Shown: piece after piece, positions 1-6,790 of the stretch
Layout of the letters: the number at the start of each line of letters is the position of its first letter
How positions within the stretch are numbered: position 1 is the stretch's first letter
Source: Nitrospirota bacterium
GTDB taxonomy: Bacteria; Nitrospirota; Nitrospiria; Nitrospirales; Nitrospiraceae
Direction of reading: 5' to 3'
NCBI GenBank assembly: GCA_016201805.1
Contig: JACQCB010000068.1
Span: 1-9,798 of the forward strand
DNA: 9,798 nt
Made by a program: the position numbers and the translations under genes
Notes under the pieces: generated by a model
Databases searched by the model: none
Told to the model about the DNA's origin: nothing
What the model saw: the letters and a program-made list of their open reading frames with translations, nothing else

Positions 1-207
1 AACGATGCGTTTGAAGTTCCGGTAGAATGTGTCCGCAATCGGCTTGACGAGATCCTGGGGCACGGCGGTGCGGAGGCCTGGCGTCACGACCATGACCAGG
101 AAGGCCAGGCCGCCGATCCAGATGATGGCCGAGAGGAGGTGCAACCAGTGGTTGATGATCGGGATGAGCTGGTTGAGATCGGTCAGGGTGGCTTGGAGTG
201 CGCTCAC
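1..207 (-). CDS. CopD-like integral membrane protein, N-terminal part
   Basis: The gene starts with GTG at 207 and runs off the left edge after 69 open codons. The peptide begins with a short soluble stretch, followed by a hydrophobic helix that includes NHWLHLLSAIIWIGGLAFLV (about residues 20-39) and continues through MVV, then a soluble stretch ending in DTFYRNFKRIV. A helix opening with HWLH and holding WIGG is typical of CopD-like and related small heme- or copper-associated membrane proteins, whose histidines sit at the membrane face; this is family resemblance, not proof. No in-frame ATG lies upstream and there is no Shine-Dalgarno in front of the GTG; a heptamer repeat ends 10 bp upstream. 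It is co-directional with the broken radical SAM gene. The C-terminal helices needed to confirm the family are outside the window. Confidence 0.6.
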   Translation of the reverse strand, partial: MSALQATLTDLNQLIPIINHWLHLLSAIIWIGGLAFLVMVVTPGLRTAVPQDLVKPIADTFYRNFKRIV

Positions 208-217
208 AGTTGTGGCC

Positions 218-301
218 GTGACGAGTGACGGGTGATGGGTGATGGGTGAAAAGCGCTTCGGGTCTTCAACTGATCACGCGTCACGTGTCACCTTTCACGC
301 T
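218..301. repeat. Period-7 inverted repeat, element A (84 bp)
   Basis: Five 7-bp units of the type GTGAYGG lie at 218-252. A 21-bp spacer (253-273) follows, containing the palindrome AAGCGCTT at 251-258. Then come four units of the inverse type TCACNNN starting at 274, 281, 288 and 295. GTGA and TCAC are complementary, so the transcript can fold with 4-bp paired blocks separated by imperfect 3-nt steps. The two arms are in the same 7-bp register and the total length is 12 x 7. The element lies between the stop codon of the radical SAM gene (300-302) and the GTG start at 207. There is no run of U after the stem, so an ordinary intrinsic terminator is not supported. Confidence 0.75.
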
Positions 302-1675
302 AGACCTTGAACACCGGGGCTTCGTTTCCGAAGCGTTTTTTCCGGAGTTCCTCCATCAGTTCGATGGTGATGACGGCGATGCCGTGCTCGATCGCGTGCT
401 TTTCCACGCCTTTCTTGACCATCGCGCGAAGGAAGTAGGGAATCCGGTTGAGCCTCGTCTGCGCGGCCTCGTCCCACGTTGCGGTGCTGTCCTCGGGCGT
501 GTTGAAGGCGACCAGATTTCGCTGTATTCGCAGTCTCCGCACTTGCCCTTGAGGTGAGGGTAGCGGAAGGAGTCGAAGATGTCCGATTTTTCCCAGAGGT
601 CCACGAAGCTCTTCTCTCGGATGTTGCCGGCCGAGAGCGGCATGTAGGGACAGGGCGTGAGCTCGCCGTTCGGCGTCACGCGGGCGTAGTTGGTGCCGGC
701 CAGACAACCGCCGCCCATGTAGCCCTGGGCCTTCGTGATGGGGGACTGGGGATCCTTCTCGTAGGCGAGACGCTTGAAGTGGGGAGCGCAGCGGGCTCGC
801 ACCAACATGTCCTTGTACTTGTCCTGGCAGGCCACCAGATATCCGAGCACTTCCTCGTACTGAGCCGGAGTGATATCGGTCAGTTCCTCCCCTCGGCCGG
901 TACAGACCATGAAAAACACGTTCAGCACCTTGGCCCCCAGGTTGTGGGCCCAGTCCACGACCTGGGGCAGTTCCTGGTAGTTCATGGGCTGCGCGCTGAA
1001 GTGCACCTGGAATTGGAGTCCGTTGCGCTTGCAGGCCTCGATCCCTGCCAGCGCCCCTTCCCAGGCGCCGGCCAGTCCGCGAAACGCATTGTGTTTGTGC
1101 GCATCGAGAGAGTCGATGCTGATGCCGACCCCCATCACGCCGATCGCGACCAGCGCCTTGGCCATCCGGTCGTTGATCAGCATGCCGTTGGTGCCGAACA
1201 CGACCATGAAGCCGAGCCCGACGGCATGTTTGGCGATGTCCAGAATGTCCGGGCGGGTCAAGGGCTCTCCGCCGGTGATGACCAACAGGCAGCCTCGGTT
1301 GACTTGCGCGATCTGGTCGATCAGGCGGAAGCATTCCTCCGTCGTCAACTCGTCCGAGCCGCCGCCGGCCTTGGTCGTGGCGTCCAAGTAGCAATGGTCG
1401 CACTTCAGATTGCAGCGCTTCGTGAGGTTCAGGGCGATGAGAAAGGGCTTGAAGTCGTCGACCGTCCGGCCGTCATTACACCCGCCCGCCCCAGGCGCCA
1501 TTGCACCCACCCGCCCCGAGCCTGCCGAGCCAGGCTCCTGTCCCGCGGGACGCGCCCCTTCCCGAAGCGGCGCCTGCGCCGATCCCGGTGTCACGAACTG
1601 CTTGACCTGCTGTTCGAGGGAGTCGAGTTTGCCCGCCAGTTGCGAGAAGTTGAGGACCGGGATGAGCTTAGCCAT
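300..1675 (-). pseudogene. Radical SAM/SPASM protein with C-terminal PCP_red domain, frameshifted
   Basis: From the ATG at 1675 the frame encodes a short helix, a Gly/Ala/Pro-rich linker (about residues 30-66) and a radical SAM core with C88-x3-C92-x2-C95 (RCNLKCDHCY) and the SAM-contacting GGEP at 135-138. A SPASM-type auxiliary cluster region follows with C324, C342, C379 and C382 (GKCGDCEYSEI). At residue 388, where the next cluster cysteine is expected, the codon is TGG (512-514), and this frame then gives an Arg/Ser/Pro-rich tail to a stop at 356. A second frame, open from about 518 to the TAG at 300, gives NLVAFNTPEDSTATWDEA and then a good PCP_red domain (RLNRIPYFLRAMVKKGVEKHAIEHG onward) like those of the neighbouring stress protein. 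The two halves were therefore one gene of the AhbD/NirJ-like class; the substrate is unknown. There is no clear Shine-Dalgarno. A sequencing or assembly indel is an alternative to true decay. Confidence 0.85.
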
Positions 1676-1687
1676 GACATAACCAAT

Positions 1688-1799
1688 GCGGAACGCTGAT
1701 TGCTGAATGAAAGTTTTAAATTTTGAATTTTTAGTTTTGAGTTTTCAACTCAAAATTCAACACTCATCTCGTTATCGTTCAGCACTCATCACTCAGCAC
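1688..1799. repeat. Period-7 inverted repeat, element B (112 bp)
   Basis: The stretch can be read as sixteen consecutive 7-bp units. The left edge is GCGGAAC, GCTGATT, GCTGAAT. An AT-rich core of TTRARTT-like units follows, and the right edge has the complementary type TCAKCAC. The best hairpin is TTTTGAGTT (1735-1743), loop TTC, AACTCAAAA (1747-1755), a perfect 9-bp stem. The 14-mer GTTCAGCACTCATC at 1777-1790 recurs exactly in element C (5743-5756), and the edge unit GCGGAAC recurs there in the opposite orientation. It fills the gap between the stress protein and the radical SAM gene; the stop codon of the stress protein (1789-1791) lies inside it. On the transcribed strand no GC-rich stem is followed by a clean U tract. 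Confidence 0.8.
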
Positions 1800-3876
1800 T
1801 GTTTTGTGTGACGCCGGTGAGGCGTGCGACGATGTCTTTCAGGTTGCCGCTCTTCATCGCTTCTTCCATGGTGCCCCTGGCTTGATCGATGCCGGTGTTG
1901 GCCACGTCGAGGGTGATGGTCGTGGCGCCGACCTGCTCGGCATGTTTCTGGATCAGCGCACGCGTGCAATCCCGCATGAAGCCGGCCGGGACCCGCTCGA
2001 GGCGTTCCAGGGCTTCAGGCGTCCAGGTGTAAGGGGAGGGTGAGGGCATTGCGCCACCTCCGTTGCCGCCGTTACCGTGCCCATTGCCGTGCTTGGTTTC
2101 CGCTTCCGCAGAGACCGGCGCGGTGCCGGTCCCCTTGTTTGAAAAGATGGGCGTATAGTCCTCGGCCGCCGCTTCCTGGATCATCGGGGCGGCATACTCG
2201 AGGGTAATGGTCGTCATGCCCAGCTTGCGGGCAGTCTTTTCGATCTTGGCCTTGGCGCGGCGGCGTTGGAATCCCGCCGGCACGGCCCGGATCGCTTCCT
2301 TGGCGTCATGGGTCCACTGCATGGGCACATCGTCGTAGGCCACATCGGTTTCAAGCGCGCCTTCCGCCTTGGTCGCCGCCTCGAAGATGCTCTTGTCCAC
2401 CAGCTTGAAGCGATCGCCTTCGGCGCCGCAGACCGGGCACTTCACCGGCGTCTCGCCCTTGCCGACGTAGCCGCACCCGTCGCAGACGAAATAATTCTGG
2501 CTCATGCGATCGAGGTAGGCCTGGGTGCCGGCGCTCACGGTCGGCTTTTCCTGGACGACCCCGGTCATCATGCCGCTGAGCGTGGAGCCCATCAGGTCCT
2601 TGGCGACGGCGTCGTCCGCCTGCATCTTGTTGCGATCGATCCCGGCCACCTCCAGGTTGCCGCCGAGTGCCTTCATGGCTTCCATGGCGCCCTTCGGCAG
2701 AATGTGGCCGACCGCCGAGTCCACGACGGTGTTGCTGATGATCGTATGCCCTTTCTCGATGGCATAGCGATGGATAGCCGTCTTGGCCACTCCGCGGGCG
2801 AAGACCGGAATCTTCTCCATCCGCGCGAGGGCTTCTTCAGTCCAGGCGAGGGTATACTCGGCCTGGGTGTCGATGGGCGGCACGTACTTGCGGTTGGAGA
2901 TCAGGACGTTGCAGTCCACGCTGCGCAGCAAGTTCTCGGCGTTGCTGCCGATGTCCATGTCCTCGTCGCTGTGCACGCCGATGCGGCCGATGATCAGCAG
3001 CCAGGGGGTCTCCTTGCGGACGTACTGGATGATCTTTTCGAAGGCCTTGCCGTCCAGCAGGGTGGTCTTGATGTCGGTGTTCTCCGCCTGGGCCAGCTCG
3101 CGGGAAATGTCCAGGTGGGATTGATAGATTTTGGCTAAGCCGCTGTCGATGATCTCCTCGTGCAGTTTTTCCTGCTCCTTGAACCGGAAGACCTTGCCTG
3201 CTTCTTCGTTCAGCACGCCGGAGATGCTGTGGAAGGCCGCGTAGTGAAAGTAGGGGTCAAAGGCGGAGATGGCCTCGACCGGCTTGTTCAGGGCCTTGCC
3301 CAGGGCCAGGCCCGTCATGAGCCCGCCGAATGAATAGGCGCTCCCGTCCACCGCCACGACGATCTTGCCGCCGTTCAAGGGCTGCGTGTTCTTGATGATC
3401 AGCATGTCGGAGGTCCGCACGCGGCGGACCACCCGTTCGGTGTTGCTGCCGATCACGCTGTCCTTGACCGCGCCCACGCCCAACGCGCCCATGATGACCA
3501 GCTCATAGGCGTTGGTGTTGATGTCCTCGGCCAGGACTTTCCAGTTGCGTCCTTCCAGGGAGCGGCGCTCCAGGGGCAGGTTCGCCTCGGTGCATTTCTT
3601 ATCGACGTAATCGAGATAGGAGTCGGTGATGATCTGCAGGCCGCGGGTGATGAGGGAGTCGTGGATCTGACGCTGCCGGTCCAGTTCCTTTTCGTCGTGG
3701 TACTCTTCCGGCAGACCGGCTTCCATCTGCTTGAAGCGTTTATCGTGCATCTTGGCCGCATAGACGTGGCTGCCCACGATTTTCGAGCCGAACGTCTTGG
3801 CCAAGCTGACTCCCAGATCGACCGCTGTATTGGAATAGTCCGAATTATCGACCGGGATATAGATGGTCTTGTACAT
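1789..3876 (-). CDS. Double universal stress protein with three PCP_red domains and a zinc ribbon
   Basis: This 695-residue soluble protein begins with two universal stress (UspA) domains, about 1-165 and 170-330. Both keep the ATP-binding motif G-x2-G-x9-G-S: G130/G133/G143/S144 and G297/G300/G310/S311. So both are predicted to bind nucleotide. A PCP_red domain follows (about 343-395, WTEEALARMEKIPVFARGVAK). Next is a rubredoxin- or rubrerythrin-like ribbon with C465-x2-C468 and C480-x2-C483, then PCP_red 2 (about 519-572), a Gly/Asn/His linker (596-608) and PCP_red 3 (about 617-672). PCP_red is known from the C-terminus of protochlorophyllide reductase subunit B; its role here is unknown, and a stress-linked redox or metal function is only an inference. 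The start is secure: AAGGAGG ends 6 nt upstream of the ATG. The stop codon lies inside the downstream heptamer repeat, which supplies the last codons. Confidence 0.96.
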   Translation of the reverse strand: MYKTIYIPVDNSDYSNTAVDLGVSLAKTFGSKIVGSHVYAAKMHDKRFKQMEAGLPEEYHDEKELDRQRQIHDSLITRGLQIITDSYLDYVDKKCTEANLPLERRSLEGRNWKVLAEDINTNAYELVIMGALGVGAVKDSVIGSNTERVVRRVRTSDMLIIKNTQPLNGGKIVVAVDGSAYSFGGLMTGLALGKALNKPVEAISAFDPYFHYAAFHSISGVLNEEAGKVFRFKEQEKLHEEIIDSGLAKIYQSHLDISRELAQAENTDIKTTLLDGKAFEKIIQYVRKETPWLLIIGRIGVHSDEDMDIGSNAENLLRSVDCNVLISNRKYVPPIDTQAEYTLAWTEEALARMEKIPVFARGVAKTAIHRYAIEKGHTIISNTVVDSAVGHILPKGAMEAMKALGGNLEVAGIDRNKMQADDAVAKDLMGSTLSGMMTGVVQEKPTVSAGTQAYLDRMSQNYFVCDGCGYVGKGETPVKCPVCGAEGDRFKLVDKSIFEAATKAEGALETDVAYDDVPMQWTHDAKEAIRAVPAGFQRRRAKAKIEKTARKLGMTTITLEYAAPMIQEAAAEDYTPIFSNKGTGTAPVSAEAETKHGNGHGNGGNGGGAMPSPSPYTWTPEALERLERVPAGFMRDCTRALIQKHAEQVGATTITLDVANTGIDQARGTMEEAMKSGNLKDIVARLTGVTQNSAE

Positions 3877-3882
3877 CAGACG

Positions 3883-3889
3883 CCTCCTT
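3883..3889 (-). promoter_or_regulatory. Strong Shine-Dalgarno of the stress protein gene
   Basis: AAGGAGG on the minus strand is 6 nt before the ATG at 3876, which fixes the start. It is the only strong ribosome binding site in the minus-strand block; the genes preceded by heptamer repeats lack one. Confidence 0.85.
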
Positions 3890-3920
3890 CAGGACCTCTG
3901 CAAGCCCGACCGATCATGAA

Positions 3921-3944
3921 AATCGTCAACGAATTTGAACGATT
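3921..3944. promoter_or_regulatory. Inverted repeat in the stress protein leader, possible operator
   Basis: AATCGT (3921-3926) and ACGATT (3939-3944) are exact inverse copies 12 bp apart, in the leader between the proposed promoter and the ATG at 3876. A regulator site or an RNA stem is possible. A six-base match can also arise by chance. Confidence 0.2.
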
Positions 3945-3974
3945 CAGGTGGTCAATGGGCTAAAAAGATTCGGC

Positions 3975-4004
3975 ATGATAGCATCGGGACAAAGAGGAAT
4001 GCAA
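3975..4004 (-). promoter_or_regulatory. Candidate sigma70-type promoter for the stress protein gene
   Basis: On the minus strand, TTGCAT (3999-4004) and TATCAT (3975-3980) are separated by 18 bp, giving a predicted start near 3968 and a leader of about 90 nt. The stress protein gene therefore probably has its own transcript and need not depend on the upstream radical SAM gene. This is a motif match only. Confidence 0.35.
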
Positions 4005-4013
4005 GCGACATCT

Positions 4014-4031
4014 GGCCCTGTGGAAAGGGCC
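4014..4031 (-). terminator. Short hairpin directly after the radical SAM stop codon
   Basis: GGCCCT (4014-4019) and AGGGCC (4026-4031) form a 6-bp GC-rich stem with a 6-nt loop, starting right after the TAA at 4032-4034. No U tract follows on the minus strand, so it is a weak or factor-assisted terminator at best, or a 3'-end stabilising stem. Confidence 0.35.
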
Positions 4032-5687
4032 TTATCCGGCCGATCTGACCGCCTGACTTTTGCTCGAACCGGCTGAAGAATATGCTGTTTTTCGCGAGCG
4101 AATGATCTCCTCAAGAGTCAGGAGCGTGTCCCGGCCGGAGTTGTTTTCGATCCCGCGGATGAGGTTGCCGTCCGCGTAGGCGGGAGCGGATTGCGTCGCG
4201 GCATCCTGTGCTCCAGTCTGACTGTCATGAGAGAGGGAACCGGACCAGGGACGGGGGTCCTGGCTTCCGTGTTTTTTGTGCCAAGCCGCCAAGCAGGCCT
4301 TGGCGATGATCTTGTTGAGCGGGGCCGGGTTGTAGAGCAGTTTCCTGATGCTGGTGGGGGTCAGCATCAGCGGATTGTATCCGGCCGAGAGGTAGCCTTC
4401 TTCCAGTAGCCGGTGCTCCAAATCGGTATTCGGCTGGATACCCAGGAAGAACATGAGGGGGAATACTCGGTCTTCGCCCAGGATGGAAGCCACTTTCTTA
4501 TAAGACTCCACACTCTGGAGGAGGGTCTCTTCCGTTTCTTTGGGGGAGTTGAGAGAATAGTTCAGGATGACCTTGCCCTTGAATCCCGCCTCGGCCAGGT
4601 AGCGACAACCGTCATAGAGCCGCTCCAGCTTGAAGCCCATGTGGAGGTTGTTCAGCACCTCCTGGGAGCCGGACGTAATGGCGACTTCCAGGTCTCCGAC
4701 GCCGGAGCGCACCATCAACTTGGCCAGGTCGGCGGTGATCAGGGACGTCCGGATGTACCCCGACCATTGGATTGCCAGTCCTTCCTTGACGATCCGCTCC
4801 AGAATTTCGGTACATTGCGGGTAGGCTTCTTTGCCGGTGATGAACTGGGCATCCGTAAACCAAAAATGCCGCGCCCCCCATTGGTGGTAATGCTGGGCAA
4901 TGTCGCGGACGACCATGTCCGGCGGACGGTAGCGGACCTTCTTGCCCTCGATGTAGGGGTAGAGGCAGAAAGCGCAGTCGTAGGGACAGCCTCGTTTACT
5001 CTGGACCCCGATCGATTCCCCAACATAGTCCCGGTACTGGGGGAAAATGGTCGTGAGATAGGGAAGGTCTACGGACAGCGTGTCGAGGAGGGCCGGTATG
5101 CGCTGGGCGCCCTTCGATACGCGATGGCCTTCTTTGACGATGTACCGTTCGTCCGTCAACGGTTGCCCTTCGACGACCTTGAGAATCGCATCTTCGCCTT
5201 CGCCCAGAATACCGATGGTTCCTTCGGGGAGTTTCTCGATCAGCTGATCGGCAAAGGCGGTGAAGGCGCCGCCACCGATCATGAGTTGCGCGTTGGGAAG
5301 TTCTTTCCGGATCAGCCAGGGATAGGACAAGTTCGCGCGGATGTCGTGGTAGTAGCGGTAGAGCTGCTTGAGTCCCTGGAAGGAGGCCGCGACGCGCTTG
5401 AGCGGGTTGCTGGCGAAATAAAAATTGAAGGCATGTTCCAGCGAGGCATCCCCCTCGTGGGGCGAAAAAATCTGGATATCCCGCCAGGAGAAACAGACGA
5501 GGTCCGGCGCAAAGGCGGACGCCGCTTCACGCAAAATCTTGGGGCGCTCGGCTTGCGGGTAGACCGAAAGATCGAGAATCCGCTGGCGGACGTCGGGCCG
5601 TCGCCGGTGGATAAAATCCGCCAGGTAGGTGATCCCGATCGGGTAGACCTTCTTGCAGGGGAGAAAAACGTACAGGATAGAATTCAT
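4032..5687 (-). CDS. B12-binding-type radical SAM protein
   Basis: The 551-residue protein has an N-terminal Rossmann-like part of the cobalamin-binding type (about 1-200), with PDLVCFSW at 61-68, MIGGGAFTAF at 136-145 and the family-typical GEGE at 162-165. The classic DxHxxG cobalamin histidine motif is not visible, which is common in this enzyme class. The radical SAM core follows, with C234-x3-C238-x2-C241 (KRGCPYDCAFCLYPY) binding the 4Fe-4S cluster. Residues 475-507 are a Ser/Gln/Ala-rich linker, and a conserved-looking helix (TLLTLEEIIRSRK) comes near the C-terminus. Family members act as methylases, cyclases (BchE) or ring-modifying enzymes; the substrate here cannot be read from sequence. 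The ATG at 5687 is chosen because MNSILYVFLPCKKVYPIG matches how such proteins start. It has no Shine-Dalgarno; heptamer repeat C ends 6 bp upstream. No transmembrane helix is seen. Confidence 0.92.
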   Translation of the reverse strand: MNSILYVFLPCKKVYPIGITYLADFIHRRRPDVRQRILDLSVYPQAERPKILREAASAFAPDLVCFSWRDIQIFSPHEGDASLEHAFNFYFASNPLKRVAASFQGLKQLYRYYHDIRANLSYPWLIRKELPNAQLMIGGGAFTAFADQLIEKLPEGTIGILGEGEDAILKVVEGQPLTDERYIVKEGHRVSKGAQRIPALLDTLSVDLPYLTTIFPQYRDYVGESIGVQSKRGCPYDCAFCLYPYIEGKKVRYRPPDMVVRDIAQHYHQWGARHFWFTDAQFITGKEAYPQCTEILERIVKEGLAIQWSGYIRTSLITADLAKLMVRSGVGDLEVAITSGSQEVLNNLHMGFKLERLYDGCRYLAEAGFKGKVILNYSLNSPKETEETLLQSVESYKKVASILGEDRVFPLMFFLGIQPNTDLEHRLLEEGYLSAGYNPLMLTPTSIRKLLYNPAPLNKIIAKACLAAWHKKHGSQDPRPWSGSLSHDSQTGAQDAATQSAPAYADGNLIRGIENNSGRDTLLTLEEIIRSRKTAYSSAGSSKSQAVRSAG

Positions 5688-5693
5688 GGCAAT

Positions 5694-5770
5694 GATGAAC
5701 GATGAACGATGAACGATGAACCGGAATAGATTAAGGCTCTTAGTTCAGCACTCATCGTTCATCGTTCCGC
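5694..5770. repeat. Period-7 inverted repeat, element C (77 bp)
   Basis: Four perfect tandem GATGAAC units (5694-5721) are followed by a 21-bp spacer (5722-5742). Four inverse units follow: GTTCAGC, ACTCATC, GTTCATC and GTTCCGC (5743-5770). The arms share the same 7-bp register and can form an 11-bp perfect stem (GAACGATGAAC with GTTCATCGTTC) in more than one slippage register. The spacer contains a GATTAAG unit that looks like a decayed GATGAAC. The element ends 1 bp from the ubiE stop codon and begins 6 bp from the ATG of the next gene. It shares the 14-mer GTTCAGCACTCATC with element B. Confidence 0.9.
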
Positions 5771-5771
5771 G

Positions 5772-6554
5772 TTATTTTGTGGCGACGTGGATCGCGACGA
5801 TTCCGCCGCTCACGTTGTAATACTCCACCTGGCGGAAGCCGGCTTTGAGGAGCAAGGCCTTCAAGGCTTCCTGATCGGGGAAGGCTCGGATCGAAGCGGG
5901 GAGGTAGCGGTAGACGCCGGTTCGATCGCGTGCCACCAGGGTCCCGATCAGCGGCAGGAGGCGGAACGAATACCAGTCATAGAGACGGAGCAGCCAGGCC
6001 TGGACGGGGCGTGAGAATTCCAGACATACGAAGCGGCCGCCCGGTTTCAGGACTCGCTGGATCTCGGTGAACGCCGCCATGAGATTGCCGACGTTGCGGA
6101 TGCAGAAGCCGGTCGTGACCGCGTTGAAGCTGCCCTCTCGGAATCCCAATTGCTCCGCGTTCGCGCGCAGGCAGGTGATGCGGTCGGCGGCGCCGCGACC
6201 GGCGATCTTGCGCAAGCCCACGCGGAGCATCGCCTGGTTCAAATCCACGGCCGCGACACGTCCCCCCACTCCCATGCGGGGCTCGATCAGGAGGGCCAGA
6301 TCGCCTGTGCCGGCGCCGATGTCCATGGCGCGACCGTTTTGGGTGGCGGGCACGAAGGAAGCCGCCCGGCGTTTCCAGCGATGGTGCAAGCCGAAACTCA
6401 GCAGCGAGTTGTTCAGGTCGTAGCGGCGCGCGATGGCCGTGAACATCCGTTGGACGGCCTGTTCCTTGCCTTGCCCGGACCAGCCCGGAACGGTGCCCGG
6501 CGGCGGAGCGATTGAGGCCTTTTTCTGAAGGGGATTCCCCTCCAACTCAAGCAT
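5772..6554 (-). CDS. ubiE: UbiE/MenG-type quinone C-methyltransferase
   Basis: The 260-residue class I SAM-dependent methyltransferase methylates the ring of demethylmenaquinone (and of the ubiquinone precursor in organisms that make it). The first family signature is at 45-62 (YDLNNSLLSFGLHHRWKR), the SAM-binding loop at 78-86 (DIGAGTGDL), an acidic ribose contact near D104, and the second family signature at 167-183 (RVLKPGGRFVCLEFSRP). The length matches the family after a roughly 30-residue N-terminal extension. The frame is open upstream to 6809, but that segment lacks family similarity, so the ATG at 6554 is taken. It has no Shine-Dalgarno. It is the first gene of the minus-strand block and diverges from the histidine kinase. 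For a Nitrospirota-like host menaquinone is the likelier substrate; that part is inferred. Confidence 0.93.
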   Translation of the reverse strand: MLELEGNPLQKKASIAPPPGTVPGWSGQGKEQAVQRMFTAIARRYDLNNSLLSFGLHHRWKRRAASFVPATQNGRAMDIGAGTGDLALLIEPRMGVGGRVAAVDLNQAMLRVGLRKIAGRGAADRITCLRANAEQLGFREGSFNAVTTGFCIRNVGNLMAAFTEIQRVLKPGGRFVCLEFSRPVQAWLLRLYDWYSFRLLPLIGTLVARDRTGVYRYLPASIRAFPDQEALKALLLKAGFRQVEYYNVSGGIVAIHVATK

Positions 6555-6560
6555 TGAAAG

Positions 6561-6590
6561 GACGTAGCACCCGCGCCGAGCCTTTGTCAA
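6561..6590 (-). promoter_or_regulatory. Candidate promoter for ubiE, possibly giving a leaderless mRNA
   Basis: A perfect -35 hexamer TTGACA is present on the minus strand (6585-6590). Eighteen bp further is TACGTC (6561-6566), a poor -10 that keeps only the leading TA. Transcription from this pair would begin at or within a few bases of the ATG at 6554, which would fit the missing Shine-Dalgarno. The -10 is weak, so confidence is low. Confidence 0.25.
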
Positions 6591-6658
6591 GTTGCGCTGG
6601 TCGAGGGAATGGTGTGCTGTGGCGGCCGTGCCCTGCCGGCCGGGTCGCGTGAAACTCC

Positions 6659-6687
6659 TTGAGTTTGACCGAGGGCGAACGTAAGAT
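6659..6687 (+). promoter_or_regulatory. Candidate sigma70-type promoter for the histidine kinase
   Basis: TTGAGT (6659-6664) and TAAGAT (6682-6687) are separated by 17 bp, each matching the consensus at four of six positions. The predicted start near 6694 gives a leader of about 97 nt before the ATG at 6791. The rest of the divergent region 6555-6790 shows no repeat or RNA gene that I can recognise. Confidence 0.4.
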
Positions 6688-6790
6688 TGCGCGACCTTGC
6701 GGGCTGGTGGTTCTGCCGAGTGGCAGTTTCTCAATGCAATGCAGCCGGACGCGGGAAGGGAGGCTCCGTGAAGGAGCAAGGACCTGCCTG

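Noticed and set aside
218..301. CRISPR array or ordinary intrinsic terminator at the heptamer repeats
   Set aside because: The units are 7 bp without unique spacers, which excludes CRISPR. No GC-rich stem followed by a U tract is present, so a classic terminator is not supported.
440..530. Programmed ribosomal frameshift in the radical SAM gene
   Set aside because: No slippery heptamer or following stem is evident at the junction, and expected cysteines are missing in both frames, so deletion is the simpler reading.
554..1699. Long plus-strand open frame opposite the radical SAM gene
   Set aside because: It is a mirror of the minus-strand gene caused by high GC. It has no domain-like motif, and the opposite strand carries clear radical SAM cysteines.
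2041..2100. Short repetitive DNA near the 3' part of the stress protein gene
   Set aside because: It encodes the Gly/Asn/His linker between PCP_red 2 and 3, so it is an ordinary low-complexity linker in frame.
4413..5705. 430-codon plus-strand open frame opposite the B12-type radical SAM gene
   Set aside because: The minus strand has the CxxxCxxC motif and family order; the plus-strand peptide is Arg/Gly/Val-rich and has no recognisable fold.
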